Positions 33,516-41,423 of a DNA stretch of 64,000 bases are shown here, piece by piece (positions within the stretch are counted from its first letter, which is position 1; each line of letters begins with the position of its first letter). A program made the translations under genes and the position numbers. Under the pieces are notes generated by a model that was not told the origin of the DNA, made no database searches, and saw nothing but the letters and a program-made list of their open reading frames with translations. Source of the stretch: Nocardia colli (lineage in GTDB: Bacteria; Actinomycetota; Actinomycetes; Mycobacteriales; Mycobacteriaceae); the NCBI RefSeq assembly GCF_008704205.1, contig NZ_VXLC01000001.1, positions 248,001 to 312,000 on the forward strand. Direction: 5' to 3'.

Positions 33516-34382
33516 ATGGGGGAACTTGACGAACCGTTTCCGGGCAGTTGGGCGTTGCGCGCCGGGCTGGTGCGCCCGTGGCAGTTGCGCACGGAGTTCG
33601 AACGCGTGCATCCGGATGTGTATCAGCGCAAGGGCATCCAGTTGGATGCGAAGGGGCGCGCGCATGCCGCTGGATATTGGGCGAAGGGTGCGGGGATTCT
33701 GACCGGATTCTCGGCGGCGGCGATGCACGGCACGCTATGGCTCGACAGCAAGCCCGCGGAGATCACGCTGCCTGGACATGTTCGGGCACCTCGAAATCTG
33801 CGGGTGTATCGCGACGTCATCCCCGACACCGAGGTGTGCTCGATCGACGGCTTCCGTTGCACCACAACAGCTCGCACCGCATTCGATCTAGGTCGCCGCC
33901 TCGACGCTGCCGAGGCAGTCGAAGTGGTCGACGCGCTCTGTAACGCGACCGGCTTGGAGGTGGGATCCATCGAGCAGCTCGTCGACCGGCATCCCGGTGT
34001 CCGAGGCTGCCGAAGTCTCCGAAAAGTCCTGCCCTACATAGACGGTGGAGCCGAATCGATCCAGGAAAGCCGCACCCGTCTGCTCCTTCACCGCGCGGGC
34101 CTACCCACCCCCGAGACGCAGATCCAGGTGCGCAATCACCGCGGCAGATGCCTGGCTCGCCTCGACATGGGTTGGCGCCGTTGGCAAGTCGGCGTCGAAT
34201 ACGACGGAGAACAGCACTGGACAGACCCCGCCCAGCGAACGAAGGACATAGACCGCACCGCCACCCTGGAATCCCTCGGCTGGATCCTTATCCGAGTAAG
34301 CGCCACCCTCCTCACCGACCACCCACAGAAAGTCCTGACCCGAACCCGCCAAGCTCTCCTCGCCCACGGCGCACCCCTCTGA
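33516..34382 (+). CDS. DUF559/Vsr-like nuclease-fold protein
   Basis: 288 residues. The N-terminal half (about 1-170) resembles the AbiEi-like/unknown region often fused to DUF559 in actinobacteria. The C-terminal half is a PD-(D/E)XK-type domain with E184 in ESRTRLLL, D217 in LARLDMGW, and VEYDGEQHW (E228, D230, E232), then an RTKDIDRTATLESLGWILIRV segment typical of Vsr-like endonucleases. The active-site residues appear intact. Function is unknown; members are annotated as hypothetical or as toxin-antitoxin-like. It lies between repeat arrays 1 and 2, 106 bp and 53 bp from them, which suggests a relation to the repeats. Confidence 0.85.
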   Translation: MGELDEPFPGSWALRAGLVRPWQLRTEFERVHPDVYQRKGIQLDAKGRAHAAGYWAKGAGILTGFSAAAMHGTLWLDSKPAEITLPGHVRAPRNLRVYRDVIPDTEVCSIDGFRCTTTARTAFDLGRRLDAAEAVEVVDALCNATGLEVGSIEQLVDRHPGVRGCRSLRKVLPYIDGGAESIQESRTRLLLHRAGLPTPETQIQVRNHRGRCLARLDMGWRRWQVGVEYDGEQHWTDPAQRTKDIDRTATLESLGWILIRVSATLLTDHPQKVLTRTRQALLAHGAPL

Positions 34383-34434
34383 ACCCCCTTCCCACAGGAC
34401 ACAGTGCCTCAGCGACTCGACCCCCTCCGACCAA

Positions 34435-35080
34435 GTCCCGCTCGAAGCCCCCGGACAGCAACGGGACATGGCGGCGGAGCTACTCGCACTTCCACTCCGC
34501 CACGTCCCACTCAACGCGAAGCCGGGCAGCAAACGGGACATGGTGACGCCGTTACTCGCACTTCCGCTCCGCTCTGTCCCGCTCGACGCGGGGGTGGGCG
34601 GGACACGGTGGAGGGGTTACTCGCACGTCCGCTTGGCCACGTCTTACTCGACGTGCCCATGGGCATTGGTGACGGAACTACTCGAACTCCCCTCCGCCAC
34701 AACTCATTCGACTCGAAGCCGGGCAGCAAACGGGACATGACGGGGGGCTACTCGCACTTTCCCTCCGCCATCTCCCACTACACGCGGGGCCGGACAGCGA
34801 ACGGGACATACTTGCGCGTCCCCTCTGCCACGTCCCACTCGACGCAGGGGCGGACGGTGTTCGGGACATGGCGGCGGAGTTTCTCGCACTTTCGCTCCAC
34901 CATGTCCCGCTCGACGCTGGGCTGGATGGTGTACGGGACATGGTGACGGAGCTACTCGCGCTTCGGCGCGGCCAGTTTCGCTCGGTACGGGGCGGGCGGT
35001 GAACGGGACGTGGTGGCGGAATTACTTGCACTTCCGCTCTGTCACGTCCCGTTCGGGACGGGGCCAGCGGCGAGCGGGGC
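34435..35080. repeat. Array 2 of alternately inverted GGGAC/GTCCC sites
   Basis: Nine cores start at 34463, 34535, 34600, 34661, 34732, 34803, 34863, 34935 and 35005, bounded by a GTCCC at 34435 and a decayed GGGGC at 35076. The GGGAC-to-GTCCC spacing is 41 bp in five, 40 in three and 29 in one. Linkers are mostly 30-31 bp, so the typical period is 72 bp. Several cores have longer inverted arms than in array 1: GGGACATGGCGG pairs with CCGCCACGTCCC apart from one mismatch in the core at 34463. TACTCGCACTT marks the centre of many units. The consensus is sharper than in array 1, suggesting a younger array. Confidence 0.9.
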
Positions 35081-35172
35081 ATGGTGGAGGGGGTGATTGG
35101 AGATTGGCGCGGTTGCGTTGGGGTGGGCGGCCGGCGGCGCGGGCGAGGGACCGGCGCCGCCGGCCGGCGGGG

Positions 35173-35197
35173 TGGTGGGCCGGGCAGTGGCCCACCA
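35173..35197 (-). terminator. Hairpin downstream of the XRE/DUF5753 gene
   Basis: TGGTGGGCC (35173-35181) and GGCCCACCA (35189-35197) form a perfect 9-bp stem with a 7-nt loop, about 155 bp past the stop of the minus-strand regulator gene. The rest of 35081-35351 is GC-rich, with a CAGCTGGGA direct repeat near 35273 and 35282 and no gene. Confidence 0.5.
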
Positions 35198-35351
35198 GGT
35201 GAGTGGTCGGGTGTTCGGGTGAATCCGACAGCACTCAGCTTGGTTGATGTGGCTGTATGGTGGCCCCGTTTCAGCTGGGAGTCAGCTGGGAACCTTGCGG
35301 ACGATCGGGACGCTTGTGCGGGGGCGTCTCGCTGCGCGTAGCCGGCGGAGC

Positions 35352-36212
35352 TTACCCAGCGGCTATTTTCTGCTCGATCAGCGCGAGTGACTCTGCTTGT
35401 GGCAGTGCGCTGTCGGCCATGGTGTTGGCAAACAAGGTATCGAGATGCCGCACCGGTTCCGTGTCTTCGATGAGGGCCTGGTAGATCAGGGTTTCGGTCC
35501 AGGCGATGTCCGGCAAGAGGGTGTTGTCGAAGCTGAGCAGGTGGAACGTTGCGCCGCCGAGTAGCCCGCCGCCGGCGGCCTCGAAGGGAATGACCCGGAT
35601 ATCGATCGTGTCCGGATGCTGCTCGACCATGGCGGCGAGATGGCACAGCTGCCCTTGCCGGATTTCGCGACCACCGATCTGCTGGGTCAGCGCTGCCTCG
35701 TTGACAACTGCCGTGAGGTGCAACGGATCCTCGGCGATCAATCGCTGCTGCCGGCGGAGGCGCACCTGCACCAGGCGATCGATATCCACCTGCCGGATTC
35801 GCGCAACATCGCTGAGCAGCAACGCACGCGCGTAGTCGGCGGTCTGCAACAGGGCCGGAATCAGGACGCTGTCGTAGGTCCGTACCTTCTGCGCGCCGAG
35901 TTCGAGGCCGTACAACCGCACGAGGCTGTCCGTTAGCAGATCCGCATAACTCGACCACCATCCACGCTGCTTGGCGATCTCGCGTAAGCGCAGCATCTCT
36001 GCACGTTCGGCCTGGTCGAACTCGAATAGGGCCATCAGCTTCTTCAGCTTGTCCTCGGCCAGGATTCGTTCCTTCTCCACCTTCGACCAATAGGAGAGGG
36101 TGAAGCCGAGTTCCTTGGCGACGACCGAGGCGCTGACATCGAACTCGGTGCGGCGGCGGCGAATTCGGAGCATGAGCTCCCAGCGAGCGACCGTAGGCGA
36201 GAGTGGAGCCAT
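35352..36212 (-). CDS. XRE-family regulator with DUF5753 domain
   Basis: 286 residues from the ATG at 36212 (MAPLSP). The HTH is at about 12-65 (LMLRIRRRRTEFDVSASVVAKELGFTLSYWSKVEKERILAE). The remainder is the DUF5753 sensor region (YGLELGAQKVRTYDSVLIPALLQTADYARALL, FHLLSFDN, DIAWTET). Such regulators are abundant in nocardioform and streptomycete genomes, usually with a DUF397 partner; none is recognisable nearby. It is divergent from a small ORF and the DUF4254 gene. Its target is unknown. Confidence 0.93.
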   Translation of the reverse strand: MAPLSPTVARWELMLRIRRRRTEFDVSASVVAKELGFTLSYWSKVEKERILAEDKLKKLMALFEFDQAERAEMLRLREIAKQRGWWSSYADLLTDSLVRLYGLELGAQKVRTYDSVLIPALLQTADYARALLLSDVARIRQVDIDRLVQVRLRRQQRLIAEDPLHLTAVVNEAALTQQIGGREIRQGQLCHLAAMVEQHPDTIDIRVIPFEAAGGGLLGGATFHLLSFDNTLLPDIAWTETLIYQALIEDTEPVRHLDTLFANTMADSALPQAESLALIEQKIAAG

Positions 36213-36399
36213 AGCTCGAGGGTGTCCTTCCAGCTCTGTAATGCGTGGAGTCGACCGAACTTCCGTCAGAGTACGCCACGGTCGTGTCGAGCGATAGGTC
36301 AACTTGACTTATCGATAGATATGACCTTAACTTCGTGTGCGTCACGCATCACATGCGGACCCGAGTCGGGCTCACACGGTGGGAGCGAGGGGGTTTCGC

Positions 36400-36630
36400 A
36401 TGTCGATGTCTGTCGCCAAGAAGGCCTGGATGACCAGCGACCGGACGGTGCATCGAACCCGACGAGTCAGTGGCGATGCTTGGCGGTGCCGTATCTACAC
36501 GATCGGATGCCGACGAGAACGAGCGACGGCGACCGCCCAAGCGGCAGAAGCGGAACTGACGCTCTTCGAGCCGATCAGGCGGGTCGCTCGCCGAAGACCA
36601 TGGAAGACAACGGAATCCGGGCTGATGTGA
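36400..36630 (+). CDS. Possible small basic protein upstream of the DUF4254 gene
   Basis: 76 codons. The ATG has a strong purine-rich site (GAGGGGG) 6-7 bp upstream. The product (MSMSVAKKAWMTSDRTVHRT at the start) is basic and matches no family I know. Third-position G/C is lower than in most neighbours, which argues for caution. It lies between the divergent XRE gene and the DUF4254 gene, where a small partner gene is often seen. Confidence 0.45.
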   Translation: MSMSVAKKAWMTSDRTVHRTRRVSGDAWRCRIYTIGCRRERATATAQAAEAELTLFEPIRRVARRRPWKTTESGLM

Positions 36631-36720
36631 TCGCCGACTCGACCGAGAAGCCATCCCGCAAAGGTCAATAGATCCATACCTGTTGCCCAGTAACAATATT
36701 CACGTCAGGGGGTTACCACC

Positions 36721-37170
36721 TTGGAACCGCTTCCGCCCAAAGCCATGGTCCTAGAAGCCTGCCGAACAGCGCCGAACACCGGCCACCCACTACTCGAATC
36801 CGCCCATCTACTAGCCGGATTGCATGAGCGCCGTGCCCACACCGAACCCGGCGCAGCCGCCGACATAGACGCACACCGCGCCCGCCTGGTACTCGCCATC
36901 GACCGCTGGGTCACCACCGAAGTCCCACCACCCCACGACAGCGCGCACCTACACACCGAGACAGTCGGCATGGTGATCGACCGACTAGCCCAGTTCTCCG
37001 TCACCGCCAACGAATCCCTTTCCAGCACACCGGAATGGGCCATACACGACGCCTGGGAACGCCTCGCCGAACTCGCCACCGGCTACCACGACCTAGCCTT
37101 CGAAGTCTCCGCCGGCTTCCGCCGCCTCCCCACCCTCACCCACCCCCGAACCTACAACCCACTCCCATAA
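36721..37170 (+). CDS. DUF4254-family protein
   Basis: 149 residues from a TTG start with CAGGGGG upstream. The family pattern is visible: LPPKAMVLEACR, HPLLESAHLLAGLHE, RARLVLAIDRWV, AHLHTETVGMVIDRLA, and a C-terminal DAWERLAELATGYHDLAFEVSAG. The protein is predicted soluble and helical. Function is unknown; family genes in actinobacteria often sit near XRE regulators such as the one at 35352-36212. Array 3 begins 68 bp after its stop. Confidence 0.8.
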   Translation: MEPLPPKAMVLEACRTAPNTGHPLLESAHLLAGLHERRAHTEPGAAADIDAHRARLVLAIDRWVTTEVPPPHDSAHLHTETVGMVIDRLAQFSVTANESLSSTPEWAIHDAWERLAELATGYHDLAFEVSAGFRRLPTLTHPRTYNPLP

Positions 37171-37238
37171 ACAACCCACCCACGCCTTTCACCAACAGAG
37201 CCATCGACCAGGGCAGCTCGCCCCTTCACCGCAGCCAT

Positions 37239-37635
37239 GTCCCGCCCACCCGCCCACCGCTGGCCGAACGGGACACCACAGCGCCGCCACTCGACTTTCG
37301 CCGCAACCATGTCCCGCTGGTCACCGATCCGGCACCGGTCGGGGCAGACCATCACCGAGCGGGACACCAATGGGGCCCAGGTACTTTCGATGTAACCGTG
37401 CTCAATCACGGCAACCGTCCAGTCAGACATCCACCATTCCTCGAACGGGAAACCACCAAAGGCCACTCGCACTTCGCCACAACCATGTCCCGCTCACCCA
37501 CCCACCGCTGGCCGAACGGGACACCACAGCGCCGCCACTCGACTTTCGCCGCAGCCAGGTCCCGTCGACGAGGCAGACCATCAGCGAACGGGACACCATG
37601 GTGGGCCCACTCGCACTTCTGCGCAATCATGTCCC
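37239..37635. repeat. Array 3 of alternately inverted GGGAC/GTCCC sites
   Basis: Five cores begin at 37270, 37361, 37447, 37518 and 37590; the GGGAC-to-GTCCC spacing is 41 bp in three, 40 in one and 56 in one disturbed unit. Linkers are 30-31 bp except one of 50. The cores at 37270 and 37518 differ at only two of 46 positions and share flanking sequence, showing a local duplication. The left arm here is GGGACACC rather than GGGACATG. The last site (GTCCC at 37631) abuts and runs into the stop codon of the convergent DUF3349 gene. Confidence 0.9.
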
Positions 37636-37637
37636 GT

Positions 37638-37952
37638 TCAGGCGTCCGCTGCTGGGTCTTCCGGGGACGGGCCGTCCTGGGGCCAGGCGTGGGCTTCCAG
37701 GCGCGTTTGTACGCGGAGAACGTCTGTCTCCGAGGGCATTTCGTTGGTGATCTTGGTGATCATTACTTGGATGTCGGTTTTGTCGGCGGGGAGGTCGCCG
37801 GTGGCGGCTAGTTCGGCGGCGATTTGGCGGACCTCGTCGTCGGAGAGGCGGCGGCGCAGGAGGGCGAGCAGCGGGATGTAGTCGGATTCCGGGACACCGT
37901 CCGGATATCCGGCCCGCAGCCAGTCGATGATGGCGTTCAAGAAGGGGGGCAT
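37638..37952 (-). CDS. DUF3349-family protein
   Basis: 104 residues with the DUF3349 pattern IIDWLRAGYPDGVPESDYIPLLALLRRRLSDDEVRQIAAEL. This small family is typical of mycolic-acid bacteria; the M. tuberculosis member Rv0543c has a known structure but no known function. It follows a second DUF3349 gene by 18 bp and is the last gene of the pitA run. Its final codons enter the outer arm of repeat array 3, so the C-terminus may have been reshaped by the repeat. Confidence 0.85.
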   Translation of the reverse strand: MPPFLNAIIDWLRAGYPDGVPESDYIPLLALLRRRLSDDEVRQIAAELAATGDLPADKTDIQVMITKITNEMPSETDVLRVQTRLEAHAWPQDGPSPEDPAADA

Positions 37953-37970
37953 CGGTGAACGCGTCTCGGG

Positions 37971-38306
37971 CTAGTCGACGTCGGCCGGTGGGGTGGCCAG
38001 TGGCCAGCCGCCGGCCGCGAGGTGGGAGGCCACCCTGGCGACGTCGGTGTCGGCCGGCTGCTCCTTCGCGACCCGCGCGATGGCGTCCTCGATCTCGGTG
38101 CGGGTGATCGCGCTGTCCGGGTTCTCCGCCGCCAGCTCCTCGGCGATCGCGACCACCTCGAAATCGGTGAGGTGCCGGTGCAGCACCGCGAACAGCGCCA
38201 CATAATCCGAATGCGGGATGCCCTGCGGGTAGCCGGCGCGCAGCCAGCCGATGATCCGGCCCAGGACGTTGGGCCGGAGCTCTGCGGATTTCGCTTGATC
38301 GGTCAC
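37971..38306 (-). CDS. DUF3349-family protein
   Basis: 111 residues: IIGWLRAGYPQGIPHSDYVALFAVLHRHLTDFEVVAIAEEL aligns closely with the downstream DUF3349 protein, so the pair arose by tandem duplication. It has no signal or membrane segment. It follows the small membrane-protein gene by 10 bp. Location next to pitA matches the order Rv0543c-Rv0544c-Rv0545c known from M. tuberculosis, which has a single DUF3349 gene there. Confidence 0.88.
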   Translation of the reverse strand: MTDQAKSAELRPNVLGRIIGWLRAGYPQGIPHSDYVALFAVLHRHLTDFEVVAIAEELAAENPDSAITRTEIEDAIARVAKEQPADTDVARVASHLAAGGWPLATPPADVD

Positions 38307-38316
38307 ATTGCGCCCT

Positions 38317-38601
38317 TCAGGACTGTCCGAACAGGTGAATGCCGAACCTGGCGGCGATGAAAGCCTTTGCCGTGTACAGGATCCCGGTCACGATCGCCGC
38401 GATGATCAGCCCGAAGCACAATACCGCGACGGCGAGCGCGGGGTAGTTGCGCTGGGTGACGCGGCCGTCCGCGGTCACGGAGTCGCCCGTGGACCAGAAC
38501 CGGACGCCGACCGCGAACACCAGGGGCAGCCCGGCGCCGAGCACCAGCCCGGCGAGCATGACCTTCCACAGCGCGTTCAGATTCGTGATGAGCGTATGCA
38601 C
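38317..38601 (-). CDS. Small membrane protein of the pitA cluster (Rv0544c-like)
   Basis: 94 residues with two membrane segments (about 13-34 and 55-80) separated by a polar loop. No catalytic motif is visible. It lies 11 bp after pitA and 10 bp before a DUF3349 gene, the same arrangement as Rv0544c in M. tuberculosis. A role in phosphate uptake is possible from context only. Confidence 0.8.
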   Translation of the reverse strand: MHTLITNLNALWKVMLAGLVLGAGLPLVFAVGVRFWSTGDSVTADGRVTQRNYPALAVAVLCFGLIIAAIVTGILYTAKAFIAARFGIHLFGQS

Positions 38602-38612
38602 GTCTACTCCTC

Positions 38613-39878
38613 CTAAACCTGCGCCGACCGGGTCGACTGCCCCGGCTCCGCGGTCACGCCCGCGCTGTCCGGTGTGCCGGATTCTGCACCATCGGCGCGC
38701 GCCGCGCTGTCCGGCTTAACAACCGCGTCCGGGCCACCCGGCGTGTCGTCCGGCCATTCGTTGACATTGTTGGTGTCGACCGGATCCCGCCGCGACCGCG
38801 CATACATCAGCCCGGACAGCCCGAGCAGGATCGCGAACACCACGAGCACACCCGGCAGACCGCCGATGAAGTGCGCGATCGCCCAGCAGGCCGCGCCGGC
38901 CAGACCGGCGAGCGGCAGGGTGAGCATCCAGGCGACGACCATGCGGCCCATCACGCCCCAGCGCACCTCGGCGCCCTTGCCGAGCCCGGTGCCGAGAATG
39001 GAACCGGTCGCGGTCTGCGTGGTGGACAGCGGCAGCCCGAAGTGCGCGGAGCTGAGAATGATGGCCGCCGACGCGGTTTCGGCCGCCAGGCCCTGCGGCG
39101 ATTCGATCTCCACCAGGCCCTTGCCGAGGGTACGGATGATCCGCCAGCCGCCGAGGTAGGTGCCCGCGGCGATGGCGATCGCACACGCGGCCATCACCCA
39201 GATCGGCATCTCGGCGTTCTTGGTGAGCGTGCCGTGCGCGACCAGGGCCAGGAAGATGACGCCCATGGTCTTCTGCGCGTCGTTGGTGCCGTGCGCCAGC
39301 GAGACCAGCGAGGCCGAGCCGATCTGACCCCAGCGGAAGCCGGTCTCCACCTTCTCCGGATCGGACTTCTTGGTGATCCGGTAGACCAGCCAGGTGCCCA
39401 GCGCCGACACCAGCGCCGCCACGATCGGGGCGAGCACGGCGGGCAGGATGATCTTGGTCAGCACGCCGTCCGAGCCGGCCGCCCAGATCACGCCGCTGAA
39501 GCCGAGCGCGGCCAGGGTGGCGCCGATCAGGCCGCCGAACAGTGCGTGCGAGGAACTCGACGGCAGGCCGAACAGCCAGGTGAGCAAGTTCCAGAGGATG
39601 CCGCCGACCAGACCGGCGAACACGATGATCAACAGGTCGTGGCCCTGCACCGCGTCCAGCCGGACGATGCCCTTGGCCACGGTGGCGGCCACGGCGACGG
39701 AGAGAAATGCGCCGACCAGATTCAGCACCGCCGATAGCGCCACCGCGACCCGTGGCCGCAGCGCGCCGGTGGCGATGGAGGTCGCCATGGCGTTCGCGGT
39801 GTCATGGAAGCCGTTGGTGAAATCGAATGCGAGTGCCGTGACGATGACGATCAGGAGAACCAATAATTCGACGGTCAC
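38613..39878 (-). CDS. pitA: Low-affinity inorganic phosphate transporter
   Basis: 421 residues from the GTG at 39878; another GTG at 39896 adds six residues. The Pit signatures are complete: ALAFDFTNGFHDTANAMATSIATGAL near the N-terminus and SLAHGTNDAQKTMGVIFLAL in the middle, with PSSSSHALFGGLIGA and LPLSTTQTATGSILG in the two repeats. About ten membrane segments are present; the C-terminal 50 residues form a polar, Gly/Asp/Ser-rich tail. It imports metal-phosphate with protons. It is the first gene of a four-gene run with a small membrane protein and two DUF3349 genes. Confidence 0.95.
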   Translation of the reverse strand: MTVELLVLLIVIVTALAFDFTNGFHDTANAMATSIATGALRPRVAVALSAVLNLVGAFLSVAVAATVAKGIVRLDAVQGHDLLIIVFAGLVGGILWNLLTWLFGLPSSSSHALFGGLIGATLAALGFSGVIWAAGSDGVLTKIILPAVLAPIVAALVSALGTWLVYRITKKSDPEKVETGFRWGQIGSASLVSLAHGTNDAQKTMGVIFLALVAHGTLTKNAEMPIWVMAACAIAIAAGTYLGGWRIIRTLGKGLVEIESPQGLAAETASAAIILSSAHFGLPLSTTQTATGSILGTGLGKGAEVRWGVMGRMVVAWMLTLPLAGLAGAACWAIAHFIGGLPGVLVVFAILLGLSGLMYARSRRDPVDTNNVNEWPDDTPGGPDAVVKPDSAARADGAESGTPDSAGVTAEPGQSTRSAQV

Positions 39879-39990
39879 GTGTCCAGTGTGCGGCACAGGT
39901 CAATAGGATTGCCAGGTGGTTGCGGTTCACCGCGCGTCGCCGATGCGTTAAGTTGGACCCTGTCCTCTATCGGCCCGGATCGGTCATCTA

Positions 39991-41226
39991 TCAGCCGAAT
40001 CGAGTGCAGCCCTGCGGCACCGGTTTACCGGCAAATCGATCTTCGATCCAGGCGTAGGAACCCGGAATTCCGCTGGTGCTGACGATGAAATGTTCACCGA
40101 GATATACCTGAAAATCTACCTGGGTACCGCCTCGGCACCAGTCCTGATAGAGGTTCTCGGCGCCGGCCAGCGGCACCCACCATTCGTTCAGGCCGTGGTA
40201 CATGAACACCGGGATGGTCGGCGGCAGCGCACCGAGCCGGTTCTCCGCCAAAATGTCCCGAATCATCGGCAGCTCGGTCGGCGCGGGCACGTCGGTCAGC
40301 GCCTGCACCGGAATCGGCGCGACGATCCCGACGGTCTCCTCGTGCGCCATGCAGAAGTCTTTGCCGATGCGCGCGAGCCGCCAGCCGTTGTCGTTCATCA
40401 GGCCGAGCATCTCCGGATACTCCCGCGCCATGCCCAAGGTAGCGGCGAGAAAGATGCCGGAGGCGAAGGGCTTGCCGTTCATGGTGTGCAGCAGCATCTC
40501 GAAATCGGCGGGCACGCCGCCGAAGGCGACACCGACGAGATTCAATTCCGGCGCGTACTGCGGCGCCAGCTGCGCGGCCCAGGCCGAGGCGATGGCGCCA
40601 CCGGAATAACCGGTGATCGCGGTCGGCGCTTCGGGCTGCAAACCGAGTTCCGGGGTCCGAACAGTGGCCCGAATCGAATCGAGTACCGCGTGGCCCGCCA
40701 TCAGTCCGGCCGCGTACGCCTGACGTGGCCCTTGATGATCCGGCACCAGCACCGCGAAACCCTTGGTCAGCGGGATCTGCGCCATCCACAGCTTGCTCGA
40801 CACCATGCGCAGCTCATAGGACGGCGCGCACTGGTTCCCGAGCGAGTCGATCGCCGGATTCAAGGCCACCAGCGGACGCGGTCCCGCACCGGTCCACGGC
40901 GTGGCCGGCATGAGCAGCGTGGCGACCACCGGGACGGGCTTGCCCTTGGCATCGTTCGACCGGATCAGCAGCTCGGTCGAGATCAACGGCACCCCGGTGA
41001 CGCCGGTACCGCCGGGACGCGAGGCGAGAACCGTTCCCGGAGGCAGGGTTTCGAAGCCGGCCGGCGGCGTGTAGAACGGGTCACCCAGCGGCGTCGGCAT
41101 GGCGTCGGCGATCTCGCGGGACGGGAAGAGCAGGTCGTCGATCGGATTCGCGTGCGCCAAGGTGCCGAGCACCGCGCTGACCGCCACGACCGCGGCCAGC
41201 GCCATCGCGCGCAGCCGCCACACCAT
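39991..41226 (-). CDS. Secretory lipase-family protein (PF03583-like)
   Basis: 411 residues from the ATG at 41226; a TTG at 41235 has a better-spaced GGGGAAG. A signal peptide (RAMALAAVVAVSAVLGTLAHA) precedes the mature part. The family motifs are LVPDHQGPRQAYA, the elbow ITGYSGGAIASAWA, and late VFMYHGLNEWWVP and LGEHFI. It is a homologue of the protein at 22414-23811, though divergent. The probable role is extracellular ester or triacylglycerol hydrolysis. It lies alone between pitA and the ligase gene. Confidence 0.9.
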   Translation of the reverse strand: MVWRLRAMALAAVVAVSAVLGTLAHANPIDDLLFPSREIADAMPTPLGDPFYTPPAGFETLPPGTVLASRPGGTGVTGVPLISTELLIRSNDAKGKPVPVVATLLMPATPWTGAGPRPLVALNPAIDSLGNQCAPSYELRMVSSKLWMAQIPLTKGFAVLVPDHQGPRQAYAAGLMAGHAVLDSIRATVRTPELGLQPEAPTAITGYSGGAIASAWAAQLAPQYAPELNLVGVAFGGVPADFEMLLHTMNGKPFASGIFLAATLGMAREYPEMLGLMNDNGWRLARIGKDFCMAHEETVGIVAPIPVQALTDVPAPTELPMIRDILAENRLGALPPTIPVFMYHGLNEWWVPLAGAENLYQDWCRGGTQVDFQVYLGEHFIVSTSGIPGSYAWIEDRFAGKPVPQGCTRFG

Positions 41227-41423
41227 TGAACCCAACCGTCTTCCCCGATCCCGAAGCAGATGCCTGCCGAACCCAGTGCAGTCTGGCTCGCCCCTTCACC
41301 CCTGAGGAGCCCTGACTTGCAGTGGCACGACAATCGTCGCACCGCAGGCCCGCTACCGCTGGACATCGCCCAGACTGCCGCGAGTCGCCGGCAACCGGAC
41401 GCGGCGGCGAAGCTCGGGAACGG

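Noticed and set aside
34463..34549. RNA covariation supporting a conserved stem-loop in the repeat cores
   Set aside because: The outer GGGAC/GTCCC pairing is conserved, but inner arm changes are compensated in only some units, so an RNA structure cannot be claimed from these copies.
32594..35080. Arrays 1 and 2 as CRISPR arrays
   Set aside because: The units are degenerate over their whole length, the conserved parts alternate in orientation, there are no identical repeats separated by unique spacers, and no cas genes are present.
32418..37637. A prophage or integrative element carrying the arrays
   Set aside because: No integrase, transposase, tRNA target or direct terminal repeats are visible; the genes between the arrays are ordinary chromosomal families.
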